A stretch of DNA of 64,000 nucleotides from an uncultured Roseicyclus sp. (GTDB taxonomy: Bacteria; Pseudomonadota; Alphaproteobacteria; Rhodobacterales; Rhodobacteraceae). The notes under the pieces were generated by a model. That model was not told the origin of the DNA and ran no database searches. It saw only the letters and a list, made by a program, of their open reading frames with translations. A program made the translations under genes and the position numbers. The stretch is taken from NCBI GenBank assembly GCA_947491935.1, contig CANLLF010000004.1:558001-622000 (forward strand), read 5' to 3'. Positions 54,692 to 63,954 of the stretch are shown here, piece by piece (within the stretch, counting starts at the first letter, position 1; the number at the start of each line of letters is the position of its first letter).

Positions 54692-55684
54692 ATGCGTTGG
54701 GGATTGATCGGTGCCAGCACCATCGCGTCCGAGCATATGATCGGGGCGATCCGTGCCTCGAGTGGGCATATCGCGAGCATCATGTCGTCCAGCCCCGACC
54801 GCGCCGCAAGCTACGCCGCGGACCACGGCATCGACGCCGGTGTCACCGATCTCGACGCGGCGATGGAAGGCGTGGATGCCGTTTACATTTCCACCACCAA
54901 CGAAAAGCATCTGCCGCAGGCCATGGCCGCCATCGCGGCGGGCAAGCATGTGCTGTGTGAGAAACCACTGGCGATGAACGTGTCCGATGCCGTTTCCATG
55001 GTGCGGGCGGCTGAGGCGGCGGACGTCACCTTCGCCACCAACCACCACCTCCGCAACGCAGGCAGCCACCTCGTGATTCGCGACGTGATCGCGGCGGAGC
55101 GTCTGGGCGACATCCTCTCCGTCCGGGTCTTCCACGCCGTCCACCTGCCACCGCATCTGCAAGGCTGGCGGATCGACAACCCCGGCGCGGGCGGTGGCGT
55201 GATCCCCGACATCACCGTTCATGATGCCGATACCGTTCGCTTTCATCTCGGCGAGGACCCCGTCGATGTCGTTGCCATGAAAACGGCCAGCGGCATGGGG
55301 CAGGGGGTGGAGGACAGCGCGATGTCGCTCTGGTCCATGCCCTCGGGCGCAATGGTGCAGACCCATGAAAGCTTCACCCATGCCCATGCCGGGACGGGGA
55401 TCGAGGTCCACGGCACCAAGGGCTCCATCTTCGCGCACGGCGTGATGACCCAGGCGCCCACCGGCACCGTGATGCTCCGCAGCGACGCGGGGGAGGAAGC
55501 GCTCAGCTATTCCACCCACGGCCTCTATGACCGTGCCGTAAGCCTCTTCGCCAAAGCCTGCGCAGGCGAAGGCCGCCCTGCCGCCGATGGCGTGGACGGG
55601 GTGAAATCCCTGGCCGTGGCCGCCGCCGTCAGCGAAGCGGCTGATACCGGCCAGCGCATCACCATTGACTATGGCGGGATCTGA
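54692..55684 (+). CDS. Gfo/Idh/MocA-family oxidoreductase
   Basis: A 330-residue NAD(P)-dependent oxidoreductase. The N-terminal Rossmann fold has WGLIGASTIASEHM, and the family's EKP motif is in VLCEKPLAMN (about 85–95). The C-terminal α/β domain follows, with IPDITVHDADTVRFHL holding the conserved Asp/His region. Members oxidise sugars, inositols or their derivatives. ATG at 54692 lies 20 nt after the second LacI-type palindrome. It begins a four-gene operon with CoA-type enzymes. Confidence 0.87.
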   Translation: MRWGLIGASTIASEHMIGAIRASSGHIASIMSSSPDRAASYAADHGIDAGVTDLDAAMEGVDAVYISTTNEKHLPQAMAAIAAGKHVLCEKPLAMNVSDAVSMVRAAEAADVTFATNHHLRNAGSHLVIRDVIAAERLGDILSVRVFHAVHLPPHLQGWRIDNPGAGGGVIPDITVHDADTVRFHLGEDPVDVVAMKTASGMGQGVEDSAMSLWSMPSGAMVQTHESFTHAHAGTGIEVHGTKGSIFAHGVMTQAPTGTVMLRSDAGEEALSYSTHGLYDRAVSLFAKACAGEGRPAADGVDGVKSLAVAAAVSEAADTGQRITIDYGGI

Positions 55685-55685
55685 G

Positions 55686-57257
55686 ATGTCGAAGATCGTC
55701 TCCGCGTCCGACGCCGTCGCCCGCATCAAGGACAATGCGGTTGTGACGGTCTCCAGTTCCTCCGCGCTTGGCTGCCCGGATGCCGTCTTGCAGGCGCTTG
55801 GCGAGCGGTTCGACGCGGAGGGCGCACCGCGAAACCTCACCACGATCCATCCCATCGCGGCAGGCGACATGTATGGCGTGAAGGGCGTGGACCACATTGC
55901 CAAGGACGGTTTGCTGGCGCGGATCATCGGCGGCTCCTACCCCTCCGGCCCGTCTTCCTTGCCCATGCCCGCGATCTGGCAAATGGTCGTGGAGGATCGT
56001 GTGGCGGCGTATAACGTGCCCTCCGGCATTCTCTTCGACATGCACCGCGACGTGGCCGCCCGCCGCCCCGGTGTGCTGACCCAAGTGGGCTTGGAGACCT
56101 TCGTGGACCCCGTCCGAGAGGGTTGCGCGATGAACGACAGCGCGGCCAAGGCCCCCATCGTTCACCGCACCGAATTCGCGGGCGACACATGGCTCCACTT
56201 CCCGAACATCGTGCCGGACGTCGCCATCATCCGCGCGACCACCGCCGATGAGAACGGCAACCTGACCTACGAACATGAGGGCGCGTATCTGGGCGGCCTC
56301 GATCAGGCAATCGCCACCCGCAATCACGGCGGGCTGGTGATTGCGCAGGTCAAACGCGTGACAGCTGCGGGAAGCCTCCGCCCCCATGACGTGCATGTGC
56401 CGGGTCACCTCGTGGACCTCATCGTCGTCGCGCCGGACCAGAAGCAGACGACCGAAACACCCTATGACCCCGCGATCAGCGGCGAAGTCATGCGGCCATG
56501 GTCCTCCTTCTCGCTGGCGGATTACGGCGTCGAGAAGATCATCGCCCGCCGCGCGGCGATGGAGCTCAAGCGGGGCCAAACCGCCAATCTGGGCTTCGGC
56601 ATCTCCGCCATGGTGCCGCGTATTCTTTTAGAAGAAGATGCCCATGACGCCGTGACCTGGGCCATCGAACAAGGCGCCGTTGGGGGCATGCCGCTCACCG
56701 GTTTCGCCTTCGGCTGTGCGTCGAACGCCGACGCCTTCGTGCCGTCCCCCAACCAGTTCGCCTACTTCCAGGGCGGCGGGTTCGACGTGTCGTTCCTGTC
56801 CTTCATGGAGGTCGACGTGGACGGCAACGTGAACGTGTCCAAGCTCGGAAAAAAACCCTACCTGACCGCCGGTTGCGGCGGCTTCGTAGACATCACCGCA
56901 CACGCGAAAAAGATTGTCTTCAGCGGATATTTCGAGGCCGGCGCGCAGCTCGACATCACCCCTGATGGCCTGCACGTCACCAGACCCGGTAAGTTCACCA
57001 AGATGGTCGACGCGGTGGAGCATGTCACCTTCGCGGGCCGCCGCGCGAAAGCCCGCGACGCGGACGTCCTCTATATCACCGAACGCTGCGTGATGCGCTT
57101 GGGTGAAAACGGCCTTGTCGCGCACGAGATTATGCCGGGCATCGACCCGGAGCGGGACATCGTTGCGGCGAGCGACGGGCGGGTCAGCATGGCCAGCGAC
57201 GCAACCACGATGCCGCTCGCCCTGCTCCAGGATGCGCCAATGGGACTGCGGCTATGA
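55686..57257 (+). CDS. Acetate/propionate CoA-transferase (YdiF-type, fused subunits)
   Basis: A 523-residue family I CoA-transferase with both halves in one chain (about 1–270 and 290–515). The catalytic Glu is probably in TWAIEQGAVGGMPL, matching the family's E-x-G signature; GSYPSGPSSLP and NGNLTYEHEGAYLGG are further conserved parts. It moves CoA from an acyl-CoA such as acetyl-CoA to a free carboxylic acid. It lies 1 nt after the oxidoreductase stop and overlaps the enoyl-CoA hydratase start by 4 nt. Confidence 0.87.
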   Translation: MSKIVSASDAVARIKDNAVVTVSSSSALGCPDAVLQALGERFDAEGAPRNLTTIHPIAAGDMYGVKGVDHIAKDGLLARIIGGSYPSGPSSLPMPAIWQMVVEDRVAAYNVPSGILFDMHRDVAARRPGVLTQVGLETFVDPVREGCAMNDSAAKAPIVHRTEFAGDTWLHFPNIVPDVAIIRATTADENGNLTYEHEGAYLGGLDQAIATRNHGGLVIAQVKRVTAAGSLRPHDVHVPGHLVDLIVVAPDQKQTTETPYDPAISGEVMRPWSSFSLADYGVEKIIARRAAMELKRGQTANLGFGISAMVPRILLEEDAHDAVTWAIEQGAVGGMPLTGFAFGCASNADAFVPSPNQFAYFQGGGFDVSFLSFMEVDVDGNVNVSKLGKKPYLTAGCGGFVDITAHAKKIVFSGYFEAGAQLDITPDGLHVTRPGKFTKMVDAVEHVTFAGRRAKARDADVLYITERCVMRLGENGLVAHEIMPGIDPERDIVAASDGRVSMASDATTMPLALLQDAPMGLRL

Positions 57258-58021
57258 GTGCCGTTCACCTGAACATCGACGGACCCATCGCCCGCATCAA
57301 GCTCGACAATCCGTCCAAGCTCAACGCCCTGACGGTCGGCATGTTGCAGCAGTTGGAGGAGGCCTGCGCGACCCTCGAACACAGCCCCGATATCCGTGCG
57401 GTAATCCTGACTGGCGAAGGCGACCGCGCATTTTGCGCCGGGGCCGACATCACCGGTTGGGGCGGCCTGACGCCCGCCGATTTCGCCCGCAACTGGGTCC
57501 GCGAAGGGCACAGGATCTATGACCGGTTCGCCCGGCTGTCCAAGCCCACCATTGCCGTGATCCACGCCCACGCCTTCGGCGGCGGCCTTGAACTCGCCGC
57601 CTGCGCCGACATCCGGGTCATGGCCCCTGATGCCACGCTGGCGCTGCCCGAAGCGCAGGTCGGGATCGTGCCGGGCTGGGGCGGCAATACGCGGCTCCTG
57701 CGCCTTTTGTCTGAGTCGGTGGTCAAGGAAATGGCCCTGTTCGGGCGCCGCCTCAGCGCTGACCGCGCGCTGGCCTTGGGCTTCGTGGCCGACGTGTCCG
57801 ATACTCCTCTGGCCACAGCAAAGGCGATAGCGGAACAGGCCATGGCAGCCTCCCCCCGCGCTCATGAAGTGGCGAAGTACCAGATCCACGCCGCCGTGGG
57901 CGAAGACCGTGCCGCGATGATCGAGGCGCTCGGCGGCGGCATGATCGGAGCCACGGGTGATCGGGCCGAGGGCGTCGCCGCCTTCAAAGAGAAACGCAAA
58001 CCTGACTTTTCCGGGGATTGA
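57254..58021 (+). CDS. Enoyl-CoA hydratase/isomerase-family protein
   Basis: A 255-residue crotonase-fold enzyme. The two glutamates used by enoyl-CoA hydratase are both present, in GGGLELAACADI and LALPEAQVG, followed by PGWGGNTRL. The oxyanion-hole segment is FCAGADI. It would hydrate or isomerise an enoyl-CoA made from the CoA ester that the coupled CoA-transferase forms. No thiolase or acyl-CoA dehydrogenase is in this operon, so hydratase, lyase or hydrolase activity cannot be told apart. Confidence 0.88.
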   Translation: MSAVHLNIDGPIARIKLDNPSKLNALTVGMLQQLEEACATLEHSPDIRAVILTGEGDRAFCAGADITGWGGLTPADFARNWVREGHRIYDRFARLSKPTIAVIHAHAFGGGLELAACADIRVMAPDATLALPEAQVGIVPGWGGNTRLLRLLSESVVKEMALFGRRLSADRALALGFVADVSDTPLATAKAIAEQAMAASPRAHEVAKYQIHAAVGEDRAAMIEALGGGMIGATGDRAEGVAAFKEKRKPDFSGD

Positions 58022-58024
58022 TCC

Positions 58025-59548
58025 ATGACCGAGCTGACCATCATCCCCGCCGCCGGAATCGCGCTCCCCACTGCGTTTTCCAGCCGCCACCTGATCAACG
58101 GCGCGTGGACGGACAGCGCCGATGGCGCCACGTCTGACCGCCACTCCCCCGCCCACGGCATACTGGTCAGCTCTGCGGCCAAGGGTGGCGCGGCCGAAGC
58201 GGAGGCTGCGATTGCCGCCGCCCGCGCGAGTTTCGATGCAGCCGATTGGTCATTTTCCAGCGGCGCATCGCGCGCGGCGATCCTGCTGAAGGTCGCGGAC
58301 CTGATCGAAGAACATCTCGACCGAATCGCCCTTCTGGAAACGCTTGAATCCGGCAAGCCGATCAGCCAGGCGAAGGCCGAAATCGGTGGCGCGGCCGACC
58401 TCTGGCGTTATGCCGCCAGCCTCGCGCGGATGATCCATGGGGACAGCCACAACAGCCTCGGCCCTGACATGCTCGGTGTCGTTCTGAAAGAGCCCATCGG
58501 CGTTGTCTCCATCATCTGCCCGTGGAACTTCCCCTTCCTGATCGTCTCGCAAAAACTGCCCTTCGCGCTCGCCGCTGGCTGCACGGCGGTGATCAAACCA
58601 TCGGAACTGACGCCCTCCACCACCTGCATCCTGGGCGAATTGTTGATCGAGGCAGGCCTGCCCGCTGGCGTTGCCAATATTGTCTTGGGCTTCGGCGATC
58701 CGGTGGGCGAGATCCTCTCCACCGATCCGCGCGTTGACATGGTCTCCTTCACCGGCTCCACCGGCGTCGGCAAACGGATTTCGGCTGCGGCCAGCGGCAC
58801 GCTCAAGAAGGTGTCGCTTGAGCTTGGCGGCAAGAACCCCCAAGTCATCTTCCCCGATGCCGATCTGGATCAGGCCGCCGATGCCATCACCTTTGGCGTC
58901 TATTTCAACGCGGGTGAATGCTGCAATTCGGGCTCCCGCATCATCGTGCATGAGGACGTGGCCGAGGCGCTGACCGAGAAGGTCGTGGCCCTGTCGCGCA
59001 AGGTCCCCTTCGGCGATCCGCTGGATCCCAAAACGCAAGTCGGCGCGATCATCTCGCCCGAGCACATGGCCAAGATCGACGGCTATGTGCAGGATGCCGT
59101 GGCAGATGGCGCAACGGTTGCGATCGGTGGCGCGGCGTTGGAGGTCGATGGTGTCGGTCCGCAATTCTACCAGCCCACGGTGGTCACGAACCTGCGCCCC
59201 GACATGGCCATCGCGCGGGACGAGGTCTTCGGCCCAGTCCTGTCGGTGCTGACCTTTCGCACAATGGAAGAGGCGCTGAGCCTCACGAATGATGCGGCTT
59301 ATGGCCTGAGCGCTGGTGTCTGGTCACGCGACATATCCACCTGCCTGACGTTTGCGCGCCGCGCGCAGGCCGGCACGATCTGGACGAATACCTGGATGGA
59401 TGGCTTCCCCGAAATGCCCTTCGGAGGCGTCAAGGAAAGCGGGCAGGGGCGGGAGCTTGGGCGCTATGGCCTAGAGGAATTCCTCGAGGTCAAAACCGTG
59501 CAGATGCGCATCGGTGACACGCGGCAGCCCTGGGTGGCTCAGGAATGA
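58025..59548 (+). CDS. Aldehyde dehydrogenase family protein
   Basis: A 507-residue aldehyde dehydrogenase. CPWNFPFLI, FTGSTGVGKRI, general-base Glu in LELGGKNPQ and catalytic Cys in FNAGECCNSGSR are present; two adjacent cysteines occupy the active-site loop. It follows the hydratase gene by 3 nt and ends 10 nt inside the convergent LacI gene. It oxidises an aldehyde intermediate of the operon's sugar-derived substrate, identity unknown. Confidence 0.88.
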   Translation: MTELTIIPAAGIALPTAFSSRHLINGAWTDSADGATSDRHSPAHGILVSSAAKGGAAEAEAAIAAARASFDAADWSFSSGASRAAILLKVADLIEEHLDRIALLETLESGKPISQAKAEIGGAADLWRYAASLARMIHGDSHNSLGPDMLGVVLKEPIGVVSIICPWNFPFLIVSQKLPFALAAGCTAVIKPSELTPSTTCILGELLIEAGLPAGVANIVLGFGDPVGEILSTDPRVDMVSFTGSTGVGKRISAAASGTLKKVSLELGGKNPQVIFPDADLDQAADAITFGVYFNAGECCNSGSRIIVHEDVAEALTEKVVALSRKVPFGDPLDPKTQVGAIISPEHMAKIDGYVQDAVADGATVAIGGAALEVDGVGPQFYQPTVVTNLRPDMAIARDEVFGPVLSVLTFRTMEEALSLTNDAAYGLSAGVWSRDISTCLTFARRAQAGTIWTNTWMDGFPEMPFGGVKESGQGRELGRYGLEEFLEVKTVQMRIGDTRQPWVAQE

Positions 59549-60579
59549 TGCAACCGCTCGAAATCCGGCATCAGGATATGGGTCAGCCCCTCCGGCTTGT
59601 CCCCCGCCATCCGGCGCAGGAGCATCTCGGCCATCTTGTGGCCGGTCTCGCGCAGGTCTTCGTAGACCGTCTCGATGCGCGGGCGAATATTGTCGAAAAT
59701 CGGCGAGGCGCGCTTGGCGAAGATGTCGGCGTCCCGCCCCAGCACCGCGCCCGAATCGGCCAGCGCCGACAGCGTCACCAACGCGGTAACCTCGCCCACG
59801 CAAACGTATCCATCGGGTGGCGTATCCGACGACCGGCCGTCGCGCATGGCGGTGGCGATCTCGGCGGCGGAACTGTCGAGCGTTACGCCGGCCACGATCT
59901 CATGGTCAACGCCCGCCTCTCGCGCTGCGCTGAGGAAGCCGTAGCGCAGATGTTGGGTGAAGGTGAACCGATCCTCGGGCAGGATCAGCGACAGGCGGTT
60001 GCGCCCCCGTTCGACCAAACGGGCAACGGCGATCCGCGCAAAAGCCTCGTTGTCGAAATCGACGTAAGGATGCGGCGTGGTGAATTCCGTGCGGCCGTGG
60101 CTGACGAAGGGAAAATCGTTCTCCATCAGCAGCCTGACGCGGGGGTCAAAGGCCTCGGTTCGGGTGAACAGGATGCCGTCGGCCAGATGATTCCGCAGGA
60201 TGTTGCGCACCGGTTGCAAGCGGTCTTCGCCGACATGGTCGGGGACGACATTGACGGAATACCCGGTGCCGCGCAGGGCCTCGGTAATGCCGCTGAGGAA
60301 TTCATGTGTGAAGCCCAGAAACTCGTGTTCGGTGTTCAGAAGAAGCGTCACAACCTGCGTGCGTCCGGTCCGCAATCGCCGCGCCGCGCGGTCGGGAACG
60401 TAGCCCGCCGCCGCCGCGGCCGCCGCCACCTTGGCGCGGGTTTTCGTGGCGATTCGCGGATCATCGGCCAGCGCCCGGCTGATTGTCGCGATCGAGAATC
60501 CGGTCGCTTCCGCCAACGAGCGAAGCGTCGGTTTGTCGCCGTTTGGCGCGGGGCTGGTATCAAGGATCTCGCGGGTCAT
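59539..60579 (-). CDS. LacI-family transcriptional regulator
   Basis: A 346-residue repressor-type regulator. Residues about 14–65 form the helix–turn–helix and hinge (TLRSLAEATGFSIATISRAL, AAGYVPDRAARRL), and about 70–345 a periplasmic-binding-protein-like effector domain. It is divergent from the CUT1 transporter at 60818 and convergent with the aldehyde dehydrogenase. CG-centred palindromes on both sides of the gap (60631–60638, 60757–60771) and before 54692 are its likely sites. The effector is probably the imported sugar or a metabolite. Confidence 0.9.
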   Translation of the reverse strand: MTREILDTSPAPNGDKPTLRSLAEATGFSIATISRALADDPRIATKTRAKVAAAAAAAGYVPDRAARRLRTGRTQVVTLLLNTEHEFLGFTHEFLSGITEALRGTGYSVNVVPDHVGEDRLQPVRNILRNHLADGILFTRTEAFDPRVRLLMENDFPFVSHGRTEFTTPHPYVDFDNEAFARIAVARLVERGRNRLSLILPEDRFTFTQHLRYGFLSAAREAGVDHEIVAGVTLDSSAAEIATAMRDGRSSDTPPDGYVCVGEVTALVTLSALADSGAVLGRDADIFAKRASPIFDNIRPRIETVYEDLRETGHKMAEMLLRRMAGDKPEGLTHILMPDFERLHHS

Positions 60580-60628
60580 GGCGCTTTGTCGCCCTTAGGT
60601 TGTGCCGCGCCTAATATTGCGCGAGATT

Positions 60629-60640
60629 TCAAACGTTTCA
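60629..60640. promoter_or_regulatory. Candidate LacI operator near the regulator's own start
   Basis: AAACGTTT (60631–60638) is a perfect 8-bp CG-centred palindrome, with one further matched pair after a mismatch. It lies 51 nt upstream of the LacI start and may serve autoregulation. Confidence 0.45.
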
Positions 60641-60741
60641 ATAGCGCTGTTTTCGCGGCCGATCTTTCTGCGCTGCGGAAAAATCACAATGAAACATGCT
60701 GTTCTGCAGAGATGCGTGCGATCACAATGAACAATTTCTGG

Positions 60742-60772
60742 TTGACTTCAACCGGATTTATAACGTTTTAAT
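60742..60772 (+). promoter_or_regulatory. Promoter with LacI-type operator before the third CUT1 operon
   Basis: TTGACT (60742–60747) and TTTAAT (60767–60772), spaced 19 nt, form a plausible σ70 promoter. An imperfect CG-centred palindrome TTATAACGTTTTAA (about 60758–60771, core AACGTT) overlaps the −10. It lies 45 nt before the binding-protein start, so repression by the divergent LacI protein is likely. Confidence 0.5.
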
Positions 60773-60817
60773 TCTGTCAGCCCCGGCAAGGGGATCGGTC
60801 AATTGGGAGGAAAACGA

Positions 60818-62068
60818 ATGACCATGATGAAAAAACTCTACACCGGCGCGGCGGTTGTCGCCCTGTCAACGACGGCAGTTGCCGCGCAGGAAGTCGAGGT
60901 TCTGCACTGGTGGACCTCGGGCGGAGAAGCGGCCGCTCTGAACGTCCTGCGTGAAGATCTCGCCGGTGGCGGCGTCGGCTGGACCGATATGCCCGTGGCC
61001 GGTGGCGGCGGCTCCGACGCCATGACTGTTCTGCGCGCCCGTGTCACCGCCGGTGACCCGCCGACCGCCGTGCAGATGCTGGGCTTCGCGATCCAGAACT
61101 GGGCCGAGGAAGGCGCATTGGCCGACCTGAACGCCCTCGCCGAAGAGCAGAACTGGAACGAGGTCGTCCCCGAGGCGCTTCAGCGGTTCTCCACCTACGA
61201 AGGCAACTGGGTTGCGGCACCGGTCAACGTGCACTCCACCAACTGGGTCTGGGCCAACACCGCCCTGATGGAAGAGCTTGGCATCGAACAGCCCACCAGC
61301 TGGGAAGAGTTCGTGGCCGCGATGCAAACCGCCCAGGATGCCGGTTACACCGCGCTCGCCCATGGCGGCCAGGCCTGGCAGGACGCCACGATCTTCGATT
61401 CGATCGCAATGGGCGCCGGTGGCCCGGAATTCTACCAGGCGGCCTTCGTCGATCTGGACCCCGAGGCGCTTGGCGGTGCCGAGATGGTTGAAGCGTTCAA
61501 CCGCATGGACACCTTGCGCGGCTTCGTGGATGACAACTTCTCCGGTCGCGACTGGAACCTCGCCACGGCGATGGTCATCAACGGCGAAGCCCTATTCCAG
61601 ATCATGGGCGATTGGGCCAAGGGTGAATTCGTCAATGCGGGTCTGACCGCGGGCGAAGAATTCCAGTGCTTCCGCGTTCCCGGATCCGAAGGCACGGTAA
61701 CCTTCAACTCCGACCAGTTCGCGATGTTCAACGTCGAAGACGAAACCGACCAGGAATCGCAGGTTGCCATGGCGTCCGCCGTTATGAGCCCGGAATTCCA
61801 GATCGCGTTTAACCTCGTCAAAGGCTCCGCGCCCGCGCGGACCGACATCGACCCGTCCTCGTTCGATGCCTGCGGCCAGGCGGCTATGGCGGACCTCGCG
61901 GCGGCTGGCGAAGGCGGCACACTCTTCGGCTCCATGGCCCACGGCCACGCCAACCCGCCCTCCGTCCAGAATGCGATGTATGACGTGATCACCGCGCATT
62001 TCAACGGTGAGTACGACGCCGAGACCGCGGCGGCCGAAATGGTCACCGCCGTCGAACTGGCACAGTAA
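60818..62068 (+). CDS. ABC transporter extracellular solute-binding protein (glucose/mannose-type)
   Basis: A 416-residue periplasmic binding protein. The signal peptide spans about 1–25 (MTMMKKLY...AVAAQE). [33 protein letters not shown] and [11 protein letters not shown] resemble glucose/mannose-binding proteins of the GtsA type. ATG at 60818 follows GGGAGG with a 7-nt spacer. It starts the third CUT1 operon, divergent from the LacI gene. Confidence 0.9.
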   Translation: MTMMKKLYTGAAVVALSTTAVAAQEVEVLHWWTSGGEAAALNVLREDLAGGGVGWTDMPVAGGGGSDAMTVLRARVTAGDPPTAVQMLGFAIQNWAEEGALADLNALAEEQNWNEVVPEALQRFSTYEGNWVAAPVNVHSTNWVWANTALMEELGIEQPTSWEEFVAAMQTAQDAGYTALAHGGQAWQDATIFDSIAMGAGGPEFYQAAFVDLDPEALGGAEMVEAFNRMDTLRGFVDDNFSGRDWNLATAMVINGEALFQIMGDWAKGEFVNAGLTAGEEFQCFRVPGSEGTVTFNSDQFAMFNVEDETDQESQVAMASAVMSPEFQIAFNLVKGSAPARTDIDPSSFDACGQAAMADLAAAGEGGTLFGSMAHGHANPPSVQNAMYDVITAHFNGEYDAETAAAEMVTAVELAQ

Positions 62069-62077
62069 CGTCCTCCC

Positions 62078-62129
62078 GGATCGGCCCTCTCTTGGGGCCG
62101 GTCCACCCCCCGTGCGGTCCTGCCCGCAC
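62078..62129 (+). other. Two hairpins between binding-protein and permease genes
   Basis: The first stem pairs 62078–62087 with 62095–62104 (10 bp including one G:U, 7-nt loop). The second pairs GTGCGG (62112–62117) with CCGCAC (62124–62129). They fill the 91-nt gap after the binding-protein gene and have no T-run. Confidence 0.55.
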
Positions 62130-62159
62130 CTGACCAACCCCGAGTGAAGGAGAGGCCCG

Positions 62160-63068
62160 ATGGCCGCACCTGACCCCATGCTTGCCGGGGGCGCGGATTT
62201 CCGAACGCGCCTTCAAACCTGGCTGCCGAAGATCGTCCTCGCGCCGTCTTTCGCGATCATGGTCATCTTCGTCTACGGTTTCATCGCCTTCACCGTCTAT
62301 CTCAGCTTCACCGGAAGCCGCATGTTGCCGAGCTTCGATCTGGTGGGCTGGCAGAATTACGACCGCCTGTTCCGCATCCGCGAATGGGATATCGCGGTCT
62401 CCAACCTCTTCGTCTTCGCCTCGCTCTACATCGTGATCTCCACGATCATCGGGCTGATGCTGGCGATCTTCCTCGACCAGAAAATCCGCGGCGAAGGTAT
62501 CCTGCGCCCGATCTTCCTTTATCCCATGGCGCTCAGCTTCATCGTGACGGGCACGGCGTGGAAATGGTTCCTCGACCCCGGCATCGGGATCGAACATTCC
62601 ATGCACCTCTGGGGGTTCGAGAATTTCGAATTCGACTGGATCAAGGACCGCGACATGGCGGTCTACACCATCGTCATCGCCGCCGTCTGGCAATCGTCGG
62701 GCTTCGTGATGGCGATGTTTCTGGCCGGCCTCCGCGGGATCGACAACGAGATCCTGAAAGCGGCCCAGATGGACGGCGCGTCGAACTTCCAGATGTATCG
62801 CCGGATCATCCTGCCGCAGCTTCGCCCGGCCTTCCTCAGCGCCTTCGTGATCCTCAGCCACCTCGCGATCAAGTCCTATGACCTTGTGATCGCGCTGACC
62901 GGCGGCGGGCCCGGCAATGCCACGGCGATGCCCGCGACCTTCATGTATTCCTACACCTTCACGCGCGACCAGATGGGCATCGGCGCGGCCTCTGCCGTCA
63001 TCATGTTGATGACCATCGCCGCGATCATGGTGCCCTACCTCTATGCCGAATTGCGGGAGAAGAAGTGA
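62160..63068 (+). CDS. Carbohydrate ABC transporter permease (MalF/GtsB type)
   Basis: A 302-residue inner-membrane permease with six predicted membrane segments, the first at about 27–52. The EAA loop reads EILKAAQMDGASNFQMYRRIILPQLRP. Its stop overlaps the next start (TGATG). Confidence 0.92.
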   Translation: MAAPDPMLAGGADFRTRLQTWLPKIVLAPSFAIMVIFVYGFIAFTVYLSFTGSRMLPSFDLVGWQNYDRLFRIREWDIAVSNLFVFASLYIVISTIIGLMLAIFLDQKIRGEGILRPIFLYPMALSFIVTGTAWKWFLDPGIGIEHSMHLWGFENFEFDWIKDRDMAVYTIVIAAVWQSSGFVMAMFLAGLRGIDNEILKAAQMDGASNFQMYRRIILPQLRPAFLSAFVILSHLAIKSYDLVIALTGGGPGNATAMPATFMYSYTFTRDQMGIGAASAVIMLMTIAAIMVPYLYAELREKK

Positions 63069-63949
63069 TGGCCATTGCCTCCAACGATTCCGCGATGCGC
63101 TCGTCCAACGTCACGCGGATGTTCATCTACCTCGTGCTGCTGCTCTTCGCGCTGTTCTACCTGCTGCCCTTCGGGATCATGCTGGTGAATTCGCTGAAAC
63201 CCCTGTCCGAGATCACCGAAGGCAACATGATTGCGCTGCCCCGCGAATGGACGATCGAGCCTTGGCTCAGTGCCTGGTCCACCGCCCAGATCGGGGTGGA
63301 GCCCACGGGCCTGCGTCCCTATTTCATCAACTCCATCGCCATGGCCGTGCCTGCGGTCGCGATCTCCACCGTACTCGGGGCATTGAACGGATATGTTCTG
63401 ACCAAGTGGCACTTCCGGGGCGCGACCTGGATCTTCGGCCTGCTGCTGTTTTCGTGCTTCATCCCGTTCCAGATCGTCCTGATCCCGATGGCCCGGATCC
63501 TCGGAATTCTGGACATTGCGGGTACGACCTACGGCCTGATCCTCGTCCACGTCGTCTATGGCATCGGCTTCTCCACCCTCTATTTCCGCAACTACTATGC
63601 CGCCTTCCCCACGGAGCTTGTGCGCGCTGCTCAGATCGACGGGGCCGGGTTCTTCCAGATCTTCTGGCGCATCATGCTGCCCTCATCCGGGCCGATCATT
63701 GCGGTCTGCTGCATCTGGCAGTTCACCAATATCTGGAACGACTTCCTGTTCGGCGCGTCCTTTGCCTCCGGTGGCGCGGCCCCGATGACGGTGGCTTTGA
63801 ACAACCTCGTCAACTCCTCCACCGGCGTGCGGGAATACAACGTCCATTTCGCTGGCGCCATCATGGCCGCCGGTCCCACACTTCTCGTCTACATCGTCGC
63901 GGGCCGCTATTTCGTGCGCGGTCTGATGGCTGGCAGCGTAAAAGGATAA
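63068..63949 (+). CDS. Carbohydrate ABC transporter permease (MalG/GtsC type)
   Basis: A 293-residue inner-membrane permease. The first membrane segment is at about 17–40 and the EAA loop reads ELVRAAQIDGAGFFQIFWRIMLPSSGP. The C-terminal RYFVRGLMAGSVKG is typical of MalG-type proteins. It is followed 5 nt later by the ATPase gene. Confidence 0.92.
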   Translation: MAIASNDSAMRSSNVTRMFIYLVLLLFALFYLLPFGIMLVNSLKPLSEITEGNMIALPREWTIEPWLSAWSTAQIGVEPTGLRPYFINSIAMAVPAVAISTVLGALNGYVLTKWHFRGATWIFGLLLFSCFIPFQIVLIPMARILGILDIAGTTYGLILVHVVYGIGFSTLYFRNYYAAFPTELVRAAQIDGAGFFQIFWRIMLPSSGPIIAVCCIWQFTNIWNDFLFGASFASGGAAPMTVALNNLVNSSTGVREYNVHFAGAIMAAGPTLLVYIVAGRYFVRGLMAGSVKG

Positions 63950-63954
63950 GCCCC

